A DNA stretch of 64,000 bases from Methanosarcina flavescens (GCF_001304615.2 NZ_CP032683.1:2790001-2854000), one strand, 5' to 3'. Shown: positions 10,231-20,398, counted from the first letter of the stretch. Numbers and translations: made by a program. The notes: generated by a model from the letters alone, not told the origin.

Positions 10231-11678
10231 AAATGGCAGCAGAAATCATTAATGGAGAAAAAGTTATCGGAAGGCCAAAAGCCCTGTATGCGGACTACCC
10301 TCGCAAAGGAGGAACAGCTTCGACAGCCACTCACTACTGCCCTGGCTGTGGGCATGGGGTTTTGCACAAGCTTATTGCCGAGGCAATCGACGATCTCGGG
10401 ATTCAGGATAGGACCGTTATGATCAGCCCTGTGGGCTGTGCGGTCTTTGCTTACTATTATTTCGATACAGGCAATATTCAGGTTGCCCATGGACGGGCGC
10501 CTGCGGTAGGAACAGGAGTTTCCAGGGCCGAAGAAAATGCTGTGGTTATTTCTTACCAGGGTGATGGAGACCTTGCTTCCATAGGCCTGAATGAGACTCT
10601 CCAGGCTGCAAACCGGGGTGAAAAGCTTGCAGTCTTTTTCGTAAATAATACCGTTTACGGAATGACAGGCGGGCAGATGGCACCTACAACTCTTGTGGGT
10701 GAAAAAACCACAACATGTCCTGAGGGCAGAGATCCCCGGTTTGCAGGCTATCCCCTCCATATGTGCGAGCTACTGGACAACCTTAAAGCTCCGGTTTTTA
10801 TTGAGAGGGTTTCGGTCTCGGATATTTCCCGCATAAGGAAAGCCAGAAAAGCCATAAGGAAGGCGCTTGAGATCCAGCGTGATGGCAAAGGATATGCTTT
10901 TGTTGAGGTCCTTGCCGCCTGTCCGACTAACCTCAGAATGGATGCGGAACAGGCTATCAGTTTCATAAATGAGGAAATGGAAAAAGAATTCCCACTCAAG
11001 AACTTCAGGGACAAATCCGAAGAAGTCGAACCTCTCCACCGCGGAGTCAGTGACTTTACAACTGAAACCCTTGAGAGACTGTACGGCATTGAGGCGGCTG
11101 CTGAAGAGAAACCTGCCAGAATGGATTTCGCTCCTATCCAGACCAAGATTGCAGGTTTCGGAGGGCAGGGTGTCCTCAGCATGGGAATTATCCTTGCTCA
11201 GGCCGGAGTAAAGGCAAACCTCAATGCATCATGGTTCCCATCCTATGGCCCGGAGCAGAGAGGGGGTACATCAAACTGTTCGGTTGTTATTTCAGGACAG
11301 TCTATAGGCTCTCCTACGGTTTATACCCCTGACATCCTGGTAGCTATGAACCGTCCTTCCCTTGAAAGGTTCAAAGGGGCAGTCCGTGAAGGAGGGCTTA
11401 TCCTCTATGATTCCTCTGTCGGCGAGGTCGAAACGCCTGCACATGCCAGAGCCGTTGCAGTCCCTGCAACCGAAAAAGCCAAGGAAGCCGGTTCAGAAAA
11501 GGCTGCCAACTCATTCATGCTTGGAGTCCTCGTCGGCCTTAATGCAACAGGTCTGGAAGAAGAAGTTTTCAAGGAAGCTCTTGCTGAAAACTTCGCAGGG
11601 AAGCCTAAAGTTATTGAGTTCAACCAGATGGTTCTTGAAGCCGGAGCGCAGTGGGCAAGAGAAAACGTTAAGATCTGA
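10227..11678 (+). CDS. vorA: Fused beta-gamma subunit of 2-oxoacid:ferredoxin oxidoreductase (VorA-VorC)
   Basis: One 483-residue chain holds two subunits that are separate in many archaea. Residues 1-290 are the beta subunit, with HYCPGCGHG (36-44) and the thiamine-diphosphate site GDGDLASIG followed by [12 protein letters not shown]. Residues 305-483 are the gamma subunit ([28 protein letters not shown]). A linker of about 15 residues, [13 protein letters not shown], joins them. It starts inside the vorB stop; ATG codons at 10227 and 10233 are both possible. The vor genes end at a strong hairpin at 11733. Confidence 0.9.
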   Translation: MKMAAEIINGEKVIGRPKALYADYPRKGGTASTATHYCPGCGHGVLHKLIAEAIDDLGIQDRTVMISPVGCAVFAYYYFDTGNIQVAHGRAPAVGTGVSRAEENAVVISYQGDGDLASIGLNETLQAANRGEKLAVFFVNNTVYGMTGGQMAPTTLVGEKTTTCPEGRDPRFAGYPLHMCELLDNLKAPVFIERVSVSDISRIRKARKAIRKALEIQRDGKGYAFVEVLAACPTNLRMDAEQAISFINEEMEKEFPLKNFRDKSEEVEPLHRGVSDFTTETLERLYGIEAAAEEKPARMDFAPIQTKIAGFGGQGVLSMGIILAQAGVKANLNASWFPSYGPEQRGGTSNCSVVISGQSIGSPTVYTPDILVAMNRPSLERFKGAVREGGLILYDSSVGEVETPAHARAVAVPATEKAKEAGSEKAANSFMLGVLVGLNATGLEEEVFKEALAENFAGKPKVIEFNQMVLEAGAQWARENVKI

Positions 11679-11732
11679 AGATTTTAAGGCCTGAGAAAAA
11701 GTTGAGTTTTGAAAAACTGTGTTGTGGAAAAG

Positions 11733-11770
11733 ACAGGTGGAGAAGAGTCTTCTCTGCCTGTGGTGTTTTT
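11733..11770 (+). terminator. Terminator-like hairpin after the vor operon
   Basis: A 13-pair stem (ACAGGTGGAGAAG with CTTCTCTGCCTGT, two G-U pairs) with a three-base loop is followed by GGTGTTTTT. It lies 55 bases after the vorA-vorC stop and has the form of an intrinsic terminator. Confidence 0.7.
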
Positions 11771-12144
11771 CACCTCTCTCAAAAGATTCTCAAATAATTT
11801 TGTAGCGGCTTTCAGGTGGTTTTCAGTAATTTTTAAGCAGTCAGTAATTTTCGACTTCTCAGCGTTTTTCTGTTAATCAGGTTGCTCTTTAATCTCTTGA
11901 ATGTCCTGCTAATTTTCAGACTGGTCTGCATAGATAATCGCTATAGAGAGGCATGATCTCGAGAATTTAATAGGCAGGTACTACAATTGATTGATAAAAG
12001 AGGTATATTTAAAAGGTGTGAATCTGGGGTCAATCATAAGCTTTATTAACGCCGAATACATTGTAAGAAAAAGAGAGGCTTTTACAAATTGCTTTTAAAA
12101 GTGCTTGCTAAAAGGCAGTATTATTTTAAAAGCAGTTTATTGAT

Positions 12145-12237
12145 CTAGGAGTAGATGGTAGGGTTCGAGTCTCTATTCTCGTCCCTACCTGCGATCCAAC
12201 CCGGAGATTAAGAGGAAACCCCATTACTCTTAATCTC
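12145..12237 (+). repeat. Structured repeat family, copy 1
   Basis: An element of about 93 bases contains two hairpins. The first pairs GGTAGGG with CCCTACC and CGAG with CTCG. The second is a perfect 11-pair stem, GAGATTAAGAG (12204-12214) with CTCTTAATCTC (12227-12237), enclosing a 12-base loop. A direct second copy follows at once, and a third lies at 33882-33970 on the other strand. It may be a mobile repeat or a repeated RNA. Confidence 0.85.
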
Positions 12238-12240
12238 ATT

Positions 12241-12333
12241 CTAGAAGTAGATGGTAGGGTTCGAGTCCCTATTCTCGTCCCTACCTGCGATCCAACCCAG
12301 AGATTGAGAGAAAACCCTATAACTCTCAATCTA
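12241..12333 (+). repeat. Structured repeat family, copy 2
   Basis: This copy is close to copy 1 through the first hairpin and the TGCGATCCAACCC linker. In the second stem GAGATTGAGAG (12300-12310) faces CTCTCAATCT (12323-12332), so the A-T pair of copy 1 has become G-C on both sides. Its loop holds AACCCTA, complementary to TAGGGTT of the first hairpin. Confidence 0.85.
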
Positions 12334-13138
12334 CAAGTCTTTTATAAGGATATGGGGATATATATCATAACCGACCTAAAAAACAATTCATGACATAAGT
12401 TTTGTTTAAGGCATTTATTTTTGATATTGGCGAAATATTTAATGACGTTGAAAATTTCAAAAACATAAAATGAACCTGCTTTCCTCAGAAGTCCGTGAGC
12501 ATTCTTTAGACTATTTTCGGAACAGTTTACTGAAAGGCTATTTTCGGAATACTCTACAGTCTCACGTTAAGCTTTACCGCACTGATTTTTAAACATAACA
12601 GGTTCAGCTTGAGCAGCTCATATAAAAATATTAGAGCATATAGAAACCATGTTGAACAGGTTCTATGCAAAAAGTACGCTGTGAATAAAAGCGATTTTTC
12701 AGATCAATTTAGAAGTAAATGAAAGGAATCTGAATTTCTATTCTCAGGTTTCTCTGATGCCTGATTTGAGCTGAAACCGAATATAATAAGAACAATATTG
12801 ATAAGCGTAAGACCCTGGCGACAAACCAAGAATTTAAAGCAAAAGAAATAAAAATGTGCTTTTTATTTTCTAAGACCCATAAGATTAAATAGCTTTTGTC
12901 CTTATTTCCCTTGAAATCAGCGCTGGCAAGGCAAGTTAAAAACAAGCCAGTATTGAAAAGTGAATAAGAAACATCGCTAGGATATAAAATGTCTTTTAAT
13001 TATTTGGTGCAAAACCATAATTGTTTACTTTCAAATTACATTTGACCCTACACTTGATCCCTCACTTTTAATCCACTATCGGACTCCTAAAAGCGGGATT
13101 TTCATCTAATTCCAAAATTTAAAATGAGGCTTATAAAG

Positions 13139-13390
13139 ATGCAGTACCAGGCAACAGTTAGAATTGAACAGAAAGCAGGTATGCTCGATCCTGAAGGCAC
13201 AACCACAAAAAGGGCTCTCGGACAACTTGGCTACCAGGTTGACAGCGTAAAAACCGCAAAGCTTTACGAAATCGTCCTTGAGGCTGAATCTGCAGAGCTT
13301 GCAGAGCAGAAAGTTGACGAGATGTGCCAGAAACTTATTGCAAACCCAATAGTCCACAATTATACAATCGAGCTCAAGGAACTTAAATAA
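13139..13390 (+). CDS. purS: Phosphoribosylformylglycinamidine synthase subunit PurS
   Basis: This is the small subunit of the multi-component FGAM synthase (PurS-PurQ-PurL) in de novo purine synthesis; it bridges the ammonia channel between PurQ and PurL. The sequence has the PurS pattern, with LDPEGTTTKRALGQLGY and the closing IANPIVHNYTIE. The frame is open from ATG 13124, but MQYQATVRIE at 13139 is the standard N terminus, giving 83 residues. purQ follows after 60 bases with its own ribosome site; purL is not in the window. Confidence 0.93.
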   Translation: MQYQATVRIEQKAGMLDPEGTTTKRALGQLGYQVDSVKTAKLYEIVLEAESAELAEQKVDEMCQKLIANPIVHNYTIELKELK

Positions 13391-13450
13391 ACTATTGTGG
13401 AAAGACGATTGAGTCAGAAAAGCTAAAACTTTGAAACTTGAGGGGAAAAA

Positions 13451-14149
13451 ATGAAAATTGCCATTCTTCAGTTCGGAGGCACAAACTGCGACCTGGACGT
13501 CCTGCATGTCCTTAAAGATGTCGTGGGTGTGGACGCCGAGACTGTCTGGTACAAACAGGAGGATCTTACAGGTTTTGATGGAGTAGTTGTGCCTGGTGGT
13601 TTCTCCTACGGAGATTATCTCAGGGCAGGAGCAATTGCAGCTCGCACTCCAATTATGAACTCAGTGAAAAAACTTGCAGCAGTCGGCAAGCCTATTCTGG
13701 GAATCTGCAACGGCTTCCAGATTCTCACCGAAGCCCGCCTACTGGAGGGAGCCCTGACAACTAACCAGTATCCTAAATTCAGGTGCCACTGGACAAACCT
13801 CAAGGTAGAGACTGTTGATACTCCTTTTACCTCGAAGTTCAGGAAAGGCGAGATTATCAGGATGCCCATAGCCCATATGGAAGGGCAGTTCTATGCCGAG
13901 GAGAAAAGTCTGGCAGAGCTTGATGAGAACGAGCAGGTTGTCTTCCGGTATGTTGATGAAAACGGAAAAGTAACGGAAGCATCTAACCCTAACGGGTCTC
14001 TTGAGAACATTGCAGGAATAGTAAACTCTTCAAGAAACATTTTAGGTCTCATGCCTCATCCGGAAAGAGCCTCCGAGGCAATTCTGGGCTCAGACGATGG
14101 TCTGCGGGTATTCGAGTCAATGGCGGATTATATCGCTCAAAATTTCTGA
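13451..14149 (+). CDS. purQ: Phosphoribosylformylglycinamidine synthase subunit PurQ
   Basis: This glutamine amidotransferase subunit supplies ammonia to PurL in purine synthesis. The class I triad is complete: nucleophile Cys86 in GICNGFQIL, and His203 and Glu205 in LMPHPERASE. The N terminus (ILQFGGTNCDLDV) and VVPGGFSYGDYLRAGAIAA are diagnostic. TTGAGGGGAAAAA just before ATG is a strong ribosome site. It pairs with purS immediately upstream. Confidence 0.95.
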   Translation: MKIAILQFGGTNCDLDVLHVLKDVVGVDAETVWYKQEDLTGFDGVVVPGGFSYGDYLRAGAIAARTPIMNSVKKLAAVGKPILGICNGFQILTEARLLEGALTTNQYPKFRCHWTNLKVETVDTPFTSKFRKGEIIRMPIAHMEGQFYAEEKSLAELDENEQVVFRYVDENGKVTEASNPNGSLENIAGIVNSSRNILGLMPHPERASEAILGSDDGLRVFESMADYIAQNF

Positions 14150-14649
14150 TTAGCCCGCTTTTACTCTTTAATTTATGTTGTAACTTTAATTATTTTGCCA
14201 CTTTAATTTATTTACTATTTTAATTTATCTGCTAAGTTATATAGTTACAAATTTTATTTATTATTTAATATTTTCTTTGTTTTGTCGTTTTTATTTTTGA
14301 GAATCATGTTATTACCATATCTGGTAATTTAATCTGGCAGTTTAATCTGGCAATTAGTGCCTGTTAATTATATTAAACGCTTTTATCTATCTCGGTATTC
14401 TTCCGACAAATTTCTCACTTTGCTGGTGATCTTTTACTGGACTATACAACTCAAGTTTCCTGCACTGACCGAGATTTTCGGCTGCAAGTAATTATTGAAA
14501 GCACTTATAAATATAAGTTCAGGTTTATTTTTCAGAATATATATTTCAAAATCTTTTTATTAACTCAGATAATTATTCTTATGAATTATTATAAAGACAG
14601 GAATTGTCTTTCTAACTATATAATTTAAAATTAAGGGGAGTATCAGCTT
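14150..14649. other. AT-rich intergenic region
   Basis: Five hundred bases with no gene. It contains loose TTTAATTTA repeats near 14180-14230, an ATTACCA/TGGTAAT hairpin near 14310-14330 and a short direct repeat AATCTGGCA just after. TATA-like sequence near its end could drive the NosD gene, whose ribosome site is AAGGGGAG. Confidence 0.5.
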
Positions 14650-15714
14650 ATGAAAGGAAAACCGATCCAGAGTATTTGCATAGCCCTTCTTCTTGTGCTC
14701 GGGGTAGCATCTACTCAGGCAGGTGCTGCTGTTTTCACCGTAGGCAGTAATGGGGAAGGAAACTATACTTCGATCCAGGAAGCTATCAATAATGCGCAGA
14801 ACGGAGATACAATTCTCGTAAGCCCTGGTGTATACAGAGAAAATGTAAACGTAAATAAGGAACTTTCAATTATCTCGGGCACCGACCCCTCGGGTGGCAT
14901 GATAAATCGTACCTACGTAATTGGTGCAATTCCGGTAAATGATGTATTCACCATAAGGTCAAATAACGTGACAATAAGTGGCTTCTATATTGCAGGAGGC
15001 CCTTCAGGAATAGATATGGACAGAGAGGTCGGGATTTCCCTTGAAGGCGTGCAGAACTGCTTAATAAGTAACAATACGCTGATATTGAATGATATTGGCA
15101 TTGGTCTCAACAATTCCCATTTTAACCTCCTTGACAACAACATTATAGGTTTTGGAACCAGCGGAATTTACCTGACCCAATCTAACGAAAATGAGCTGTC
15201 AAATAATGTGGCTACAATTAACAGCCATGGAATTCACATAGACAATTCTACTAACAATACCCTTATGGGCAACACTGTAGAATCAAATGAAGTAGGATTC
15301 TTACTGTCCGCATCAAGAATGAACACACTTGAAAATAACTTCGTTTTAAGAAACGATAATGGAGTTGGTCTTGACAATATGGCTGGATCCAATACCCTGA
15401 CTAATAACAGCTTGTACATGAATGGGATTGGGATGTATTTCAACGGATCATCCGGTAACACGATTTACCTGAATGACTTCTTCAACTTCTTTAATGCTGA
15501 AGATGAAGGAACGAACACATGGAACAGCAGTACAGCAGGCAATATGTGGAACGATTATAACGGAACAGATGCTGATGGAAACGGTATAGGAGACACGCCT
15601 TATGTTGTCAACCAGACAACCGGAAGTATAGATTACATGCCTCTTGTCGAGAATGTTTCCTCAGAAGAAACCCTGGAAAATATGGATGGCAATAGCATAG
15701 GTATGTCAATGTAA
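14650..15714 (+). CDS. Secreted NosD-type beta-helix repeat protein
   Basis: This 354-residue surface protein has a clear signal peptide (about residues 1-26, IALLLVLGVASTQAGA) followed by about ten turns of an Asn-rich parallel beta helix such as NCLISNNTLILNDIGIGLNN. It closes with the WNDYNGTDADGNGIGDTPY motif typical of Methanosarcina NosD-like proteins. Unlike the related protein at 3655-5217 it has no PKD domains and no C-terminal membrane anchor, so it may be released or held by other means. It is monocistronic with its own ribosome site. The carbohydrate or copper role of NosD relatives should not be assumed. Confidence 0.83.
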   Translation: MKGKPIQSICIALLLVLGVASTQAGAAVFTVGSNGEGNYTSIQEAINNAQNGDTILVSPGVYRENVNVNKELSIISGTDPSGGMINRTYVIGAIPVNDVFTIRSNNVTISGFYIAGGPSGIDMDREVGISLEGVQNCLISNNTLILNDIGIGLNNSHFNLLDNNIIGFGTSGIYLTQSNENELSNNVATINSHGIHIDNSTNNTLMGNTVESNEVGFLLSASRMNTLENNFVLRNDNGVGLDNMAGSNTLTNNSLYMNGIGMYFNGSSGNTIYLNDFFNFFNAEDEGTNTWNSSTAGNMWNDYNGTDADGNGIGDTPYVVNQTTGSIDYMPLVENVSSEETLENMDGNSIGMSM

Positions 15715-15827
15715 TGATTAATTGCTAACGTAAAACCTACTAAAATTTCGAGTGAAAAGAGTTTTTTATATTTCTAAATTCTTTTCATTTTTTATGAACT
15801 TTCTCTTTTTTACAATTTTTCGATTTT

Positions 15828-16496
15828 TCATTCAAGTTCGCCCTTTCTCAGTTCTTCCCTGATATTTACTACAGTCTGCCAGGACTGCCTGACTATACTG
15901 GGAAACTCTCCGGAGTGCTCTTTTCCCCACTTCAGCAGGAATTCTTTTGTCTTGGGGTCTGAGGGGTAACCACTGCCAAAGTCGCCCCATTCCTGCTTGA
16001 GCTCCTCTATAAGCTCGTCCCTGCGCACCTTTGCAATAATTGAAGCTGCCGAAACAACGGGATAGACCGTGTCTGCCTGATGCTCGCAGATTATTTCGAT
16101 TTTTTCTGCATGGGCAGGGCTGGTTTTTGCATATTGTCTGCGGAGGTTATATGCAAAACGCTCGGCTTTAACATCAGCTGCATCGACAAAAACCACATCT
16201 GGTTTCAGATGTTCGAGCACCTTCGAAAAACAGACAACCATAATCTCGTTCATGCTCATGATCTTCCTGAGTTCGTCAATCTGAGAAGGGCTGACCTCAA
16301 GAATAAAGAAGCCGTCCGCATATTTTTTTATCTGGGCTGCAAGCTGCTCCCGTTTCTTCGGCGTCAGTTTCTTGGAATCTGCAACCCCCAGCACCTTGAG
16401 AATATGGGCTCTCGACTCCTCTATTTTTACGCCTCCTATGCACATGGGTCCGATTACAGGACCTTTCCCGGCTTCATCAATTCCTGCGATCATCAT
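15828..16496 (-). CDS. rnhB: Ribonuclease HII
   Basis: This enzyme cleaves the RNA strand of RNA-DNA hybrids and acts at ribonucleotides in DNA. Catalytic acidic residues are visible in GIDEAGKGPVIGPM (Asp7, Glu8), in VFVDAADV and in the archaeal QADTVYPVVSAASIIAKVRRD block. The 222-residue length is normal for an archaeal RNase HII. Two ATG codons in tandem open the gene; the second (16493) is equally likely. It faces pheT divergently across a 460-base gap. Confidence 0.95.
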   Translation of the reverse strand: MMIAGIDEAGKGPVIGPMCIGGVKIEESRAHILKVLGVADSKKLTPKKREQLAAQIKKYADGFFILEVSPSQIDELRKIMSMNEIMVVCFSKVLEHLKPDVVFVDAADVKAERFAYNLRRQYAKTSPAHAEKIEIICEHQADTVYPVVSAASIIAKVRRDELIEELKQEWGDFGSGYPSDPKTKEFLLKWGKEHSGEFPSIVRQSWQTVVNIREELRKGELE

Positions 16497-16956
16497 TCTT
16501 CGGCTGCCTCCTTATTAAGGGAAGAGAGCTTTTTCATTATTTATAAAAGTAGGGTAAGGCATAGTTTATTAGCAAAGTCTTAAACAGGGTTCTACAGAAG
16601 CTTTAAGACACAGAATTCTTTAAGGTAACGAAACCGTTTACGAGGGTATCGATGACGTTCGGATGTCAAGTTTTAAATATGTTTAAGTTCGTGGTAGTTT
16701 TTCTAGGTTTCCTGATTGAACCCTATCTGAAGCTTCAACTCTTCACTGAAATCCTTCAAATCCATCCTCAAACAAAAACGTTAAATCTAAAGTAGAGTAT
16801 TTAGGGAGTTAAGTTATAGTTACTCACACAAGAATTATACCTAAAAGAGAGGATCTCTTAGCATTTTATAAGACATTATCTTATTCTTTCTAGAAATTAG
16901 GTGTATATTTACGATCAAAACTATGTTTTCCACACCATGCACGAGATGAATTCCCA
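16497..16956. other. Divergent promoter region between rnhB and pheT
   Basis: No gene is seen in these 460 bases. The region must carry promoters for both flanking genes; TATA-like stretches occur near 16665-16680 and 16900-16912. No riboswitch-like fold was recognised. Confidence 0.4.
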
Positions 16957-18585
16957 ATGCCAGTAATTACCTTGCAATATGACGACCTCGAGAAACTCAC
17001 AGGAACCGATAAGGAAACCATAATAAACAGGGTGCCCATGATAGGAGCCGACATCGAAAGGATTGAAGACGAGTCTATCGATATCGAGTTCTTCCCTGAC
17101 AGGCCTGATCTGTATAGTGTGGAAGGGGCAGCCAGGGCAATGCGAGGTTTCTTGGACCTTGAGACCGGGCTGCCCGAGTATGAGGTAAATCCGTCAAACA
17201 TTTCGATTTCGGTCAGCGAGGATATCCTGAGAATCAGGCCTTTTCTCGGGAGTGCAGTTGTAAGAGGCGTAAAGTTCACATCCTCTTCCATAAAATCCCT
17301 TATGGATCTTCAGGAAGATCTACACTGGGGGCTTGGAAGAAACAGGAAAAAAGTGTCAATAGGCGTGCACGACCTCTCAAACGTAAAGCCGCCTTTCAGG
17401 TATATGGCTGTTGACCCGAGTTTCGAGTTCGTGCCTCTGGATTACACTGAAAAAATGAGCATGACCGAAATTCTGGAAAAGCATCCCAAAGGTACAAGGT
17501 TTGCCCATCTTGTCAGGGACTTTGATAAATATCCTATCATCCTAGATGCTGACGACAATGTACTGTCCTTCCCGCCTATTATTAACGGGACACTTACAAG
17601 CGTGACCGAGAAAACTACCGACCTTTTCATCGATGTCACAGGGCTAGGAGAAGCCGTATACACTGCCCTGAATATTGTAGTTACCGCGCTTGCGGAAAGG
17701 GGCGGGCAGATAGAATATGTAAAGGTTATCAGGCCCGACTGTGCAGAATTAATCCTGCCTGACCTTGAGCCGAAGAACAGGCTCCTTACAAAGTCTGAGG
17801 TAAAAACCCTTCTCGGCATGGAACTTTCGCTGGAAGAAATCGTTAAACAGCTTGAAAGGATGCGTTTTGGAGCAGAAGCTCTTGACGAAGAAACCATTGA
17901 GGTAAAAATTCCGGCTTACAGGGCTGACATTCTTCATAACTACGACCTTATCGAGGATATCGGCAAAGGTTATGGGTATGAGAATATCAAAGTAAGGATT
18001 CCCGAGACCTATACTGCAGGAAAGTCCCACCCGATTTCCCTGCTTCGCTCTCCTATAAATGAAATAATGGTTGGTCTTGGCTACTATGAGGTCATGCCCT
18101 TTACGCTCACCAGCGAAAAAATCAATTTTGAGAATATGCGCAGGCAAAAGACGGATGATGTCACGTATGTCCTTCACCCAATTAGCGAAGACCAGACAAT
18201 GCTCAGGACAACCCTGCTTCCTAACCTCCTTGAGATCCTTGCATTAAACCAGCACAGGGAACTTCCTCAAAGAATCTTCGAGTTCGGGGAGGTTGTACGC
18301 AACGAGATAGCAAGCCAGCATGTAGCTGCAGTTTCAATTCACCCGCAGGCAAATTTCACCGAGGTTTATGAGGTCGTGGATGCCTTCATGAGGGAAATGA
18401 TGCTCTCCTATGAGGCAAAAGAATCCGAAGACCCTGCTTTTCTTGAAGGCAGGCGGGCTGATATTTATCTCAGAGACAAAAAAATCGGGGTTTTTGGAGA
18501 GTTCCACCCCGAGGTTATAAGCAATTTTACCCTGGGGTATGCAGTTGTCGGGTTTGAGCTTGACCTGACAGATCTGATTGATTGA
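16957..18585 (+). CDS. pheT: Phenylalanyl-tRNA synthetase beta subunit
   Basis: This is the beta chain of the alpha2-beta2 synthetase that charges tRNA-Phe. At 542 residues it is the short archaeal/eukaryal form. Recognisable parts are [16 protein letters not shown] at the start, [19 protein letters not shown], the [14 protein letters not shown] block, a B5 domain with [19 protein letters not shown], and the pseudo-catalytic core with IFEFGEVV. The alpha subunit gene is not in the window. Tandem repeats and T-rich DNA follow the stop codon. Confidence 0.96.
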   Translation: MPVITLQYDDLEKLTGTDKETIINRVPMIGADIERIEDESIDIEFFPDRPDLYSVEGAARAMRGFLDLETGLPEYEVNPSNISISVSEDILRIRPFLGSAVVRGVKFTSSSIKSLMDLQEDLHWGLGRNRKKVSIGVHDLSNVKPPFRYMAVDPSFEFVPLDYTEKMSMTEILEKHPKGTRFAHLVRDFDKYPIILDADDNVLSFPPIINGTLTSVTEKTTDLFIDVTGLGEAVYTALNIVVTALAERGGQIEYVKVIRPDCAELILPDLEPKNRLLTKSEVKTLLGMELSLEEIVKQLERMRFGAEALDEETIEVKIPAYRADILHNYDLIEDIGKGYGYENIKVRIPETYTAGKSHPISLLRSPINEIMVGLGYYEVMPFTLTSEKINFENMRRQKTDDVTYVLHPISEDQTMLRTTLLPNLLEILALNQHRELPQRIFEFGEVVRNEIASQHVAAVSIHPQANFTEVYEVVDAFMREMMLSYEAKESEDPAFLEGRRADIYLRDKKIGVFGEFHPEVISNFTLGYAVVGFELDLTDLID

Positions 18586-18668
18586 AACTAAACTGATAGG
18601 CTAAAACTAAAATTAGAAGGTTAATTTTCTCCTGTTTTTCAATTAATCTTCTTTAACCTTTTTTAACT

Positions 18669-18788
18669 AACCTTTTTAGCCTCTTTTCAACTAACCTTTT
18701 TAACCTCTTTTCAACTAACCTTTTTAACCTCTTTTCAACTAACCTTTTTAGCCTCTTTTCAACTAACCTTTTTAACCTCTTTTCAACT
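18669..18788. repeat. 24-bp tandem repeat downstream of pheT
   Basis: Five complete copies of a 24-base unit (AACCTTTTTAACCTCTTTTC then AACT) stand head to tail, with decayed half copies on both sides. Copies differ only at one A/G position. The pyrimidine-rich strand is the pheT coding strand, so the many T runs could also end pheT transcription. The stretch 18789-19147 holds nothing else recognised. Confidence 0.88.
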
Positions 18789-19155
18789 AATCTTTTTAAT
18801 TACTTTTTTCATAAGGTTGATAGATGAAGATTTTACTTCCTTTTAATGAAAATACAGCAAATATACTTTTATTCTCACCAGGTTGGTAACAAACAACTGA
18901 CACTTTTATTATAGGAAAGTTTGGAAAAACGCTTAGAGCTTGTCTTAAAAACTAAATCCGAACCGGAATAGGGATAAAATTTGCACACCTGAAATAAGAA
19001 AATTTCAGTTGCTGAAAGGTTTTTAGTTTTAAGGGAATCTCTCAGGGCAGGAAAGTTTAGCGATTAAGTAAATAATAAGCCTAAACTCATAGTGAACCTA
19101 TAATCAAAAAGACTGCGGAAACAATTTACATTGAGTTAAAAGTTTTAGAGAATTG

Positions 19156-19275
19156 GGCTCCGTAGAAATCCTCTGAAATAGCCAATCTTAACAAATTAAA
19201 ACTAAATTGCCCGATTCATTTTGCTGAAGAACTTTAAGTCTATTGATAACGATTAAGTAGGTTTTCTACAGAGCC
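19156..19275. mobile_element. 120-bp MITE with 8-bp target duplication
   Basis: Terminal inverted repeats GGCTCCGTAGAAA (19156-19168) and TTTCTACAGAGCC (19263-19275) match at 12 of 13 positions. The element is flanked by perfect direct repeats GAGAATTG at 19148-19155 and 19276-19283. There is no coding capacity, so it must have been moved by a transposase encoded elsewhere. The family is not identified. Confidence 0.85.
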
Positions 19276-19540
19276 GAGAATTGACATATTTAAACAGCTC
19301 ACTACATTACCCAGTTAGTTCATGAGGAATAGTATAAAAATTCTATAACTGCACAGGTTCTTCCGTTTTTCGATCATGATAGAACTCGTAGCTATGGATA
19401 CAGCAGGTCAGAAATAACTTATAAATGCTGTTCTCTTTTTGATTACGGAAAAAAATTGTATTTGATTTATCTTCACTGTGTAAGAGCTCAATTCACATGA
19501 AGTATCTGGAACGGCAGGTTTCCCGCATTTTAACCTGAGC

Positions 19541-19870
19541 TCAACAGAACTGTGCCCAGTATCGGTATGCTTTGACGTAACCTCCCCATAGTACGAGATC
19601 ATTCCACTCCTCAAGATCTATCTCGGCTGCTCTCAAATAAACCCTGTTTTGAAAAGCTTGGTAATCCATGCCGTATTTCTGATTCATTTCAGTTATTCTG
19701 TTGCTATAATATTCAATTTTCTGTTCAGCTTTACTGCGCACAAATCCGTGTAAAATTTCTTGTTCGTCTCTATATAGGTCAACTTTGACTATACCGCTTA
19801 TAGGTTCAGAGTGTCTTCCAGAAATTGTTACGTATTGACTATACTCGAAGGGGTTTCCCACTATTACCAC
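19541..19870 (-). CDS. Small protein of unknown function
   Basis: This 109-residue frame has no recognised family. It starts at a GTG with no clear ribosome site. The N-terminal half looks like a beta-rich piece (YVTISGRHSEPISGIVKVDL). The C-terminal half is helical and acidic, ending in EIDLEEWNDLVLWGGYVKAY, a layout reminiscent of small archaeal antitoxins that precede a toxin gene. No partner gene follows; downstream frames are short and stop-ridden. It sits between the MITE and the CRISPR leader. The antitoxin idea is only a resemblance. Confidence 0.5.
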   Translation of the reverse strand: MVIVGNPFEYSQYVTISGRHSEPISGIVKVDLYRDEQEILHGFVRSKAEQKIEYYSNRITEMNQKYGMDYQAFQNRVYLRAAEIDLEEWNDLVLWGGYVKAYRYWAQFC

Positions 19871-20398
19871 CCATTATTATTATAATTCTGTTCCTTCCAT
19901 TTTAAAGGTATTTGCCTACTTAAAAAATTTTTAATAAGGATTGCCCAGAGCTTAACAAAAATAAGTTTAGAAATTTGAAAGCTCCCCTTATCTTCGTCCA
20001 ACTTATTAATATTTTAAACAAAGTGATATATTAAACTTTTGACACAAAATTTTACACAGTTCTGGAAAAATCGCAGAGATCTACAAAGGGATGACAGAAA
20101 CCTGGCAGCTTGCTAATATTGAAAAAAGGTAGCGTAGGGGCATGCCGAGGATATAACTTCGCTAAAGACTCTTATATGTTAAGTTACAAGTTAAGCTATA
20201 ATCTTAAAAAAAGTGAAAAATATTTAATTTTATACAAATAACATTATAAAATTGAACAATAGTTTTATGGCTACGGACTTAGAAAATTGGCTTGTGCTGT
20301 AAAAAAATATTGTTGATTGAAGAATAAGCCAAGATTTTAATAAGTAGAAAAGCATACACAGAATAATCAAAAACCATAAAAACACTATTTTTCTTGTA

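Larger units (their letters stand above)
11771..13138. other. Long gene-poor region with two structured repeats
   Basis: About 1.37 kb has no convincing gene. It holds two adjacent copies of a structured repeat (12145-12333). A 40-codon frame at 12470-12592 lacks a ribosome site. The remainder is AT-rich. Promoter elements for purS should lie near its end. Confidence 0.6.

Noticed and set aside
12155-12182. T-arm-like hairpin (TAGGG, TTCGAGT, CTCTA) suggesting a tRNA gene in the structured repeats
   Set aside because: No acceptor, D or anticodon arm can be formed upstream, and copy 3 loses a loop base while keeping the longer GGTAGGG/CCCTACC hairpin.
12470-12592. A 40-codon frame opening MNLLSSEVREHS with an internal short repeat
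   Set aside because: No ribosome site and no family; the repeat CTATTTTCGGAA explains its regular look.
13106-13507. A 133-codon minus-strand frame over purS
   Set aside because: It is the antisense shadow of purS and the start of purQ, both firmly identified.
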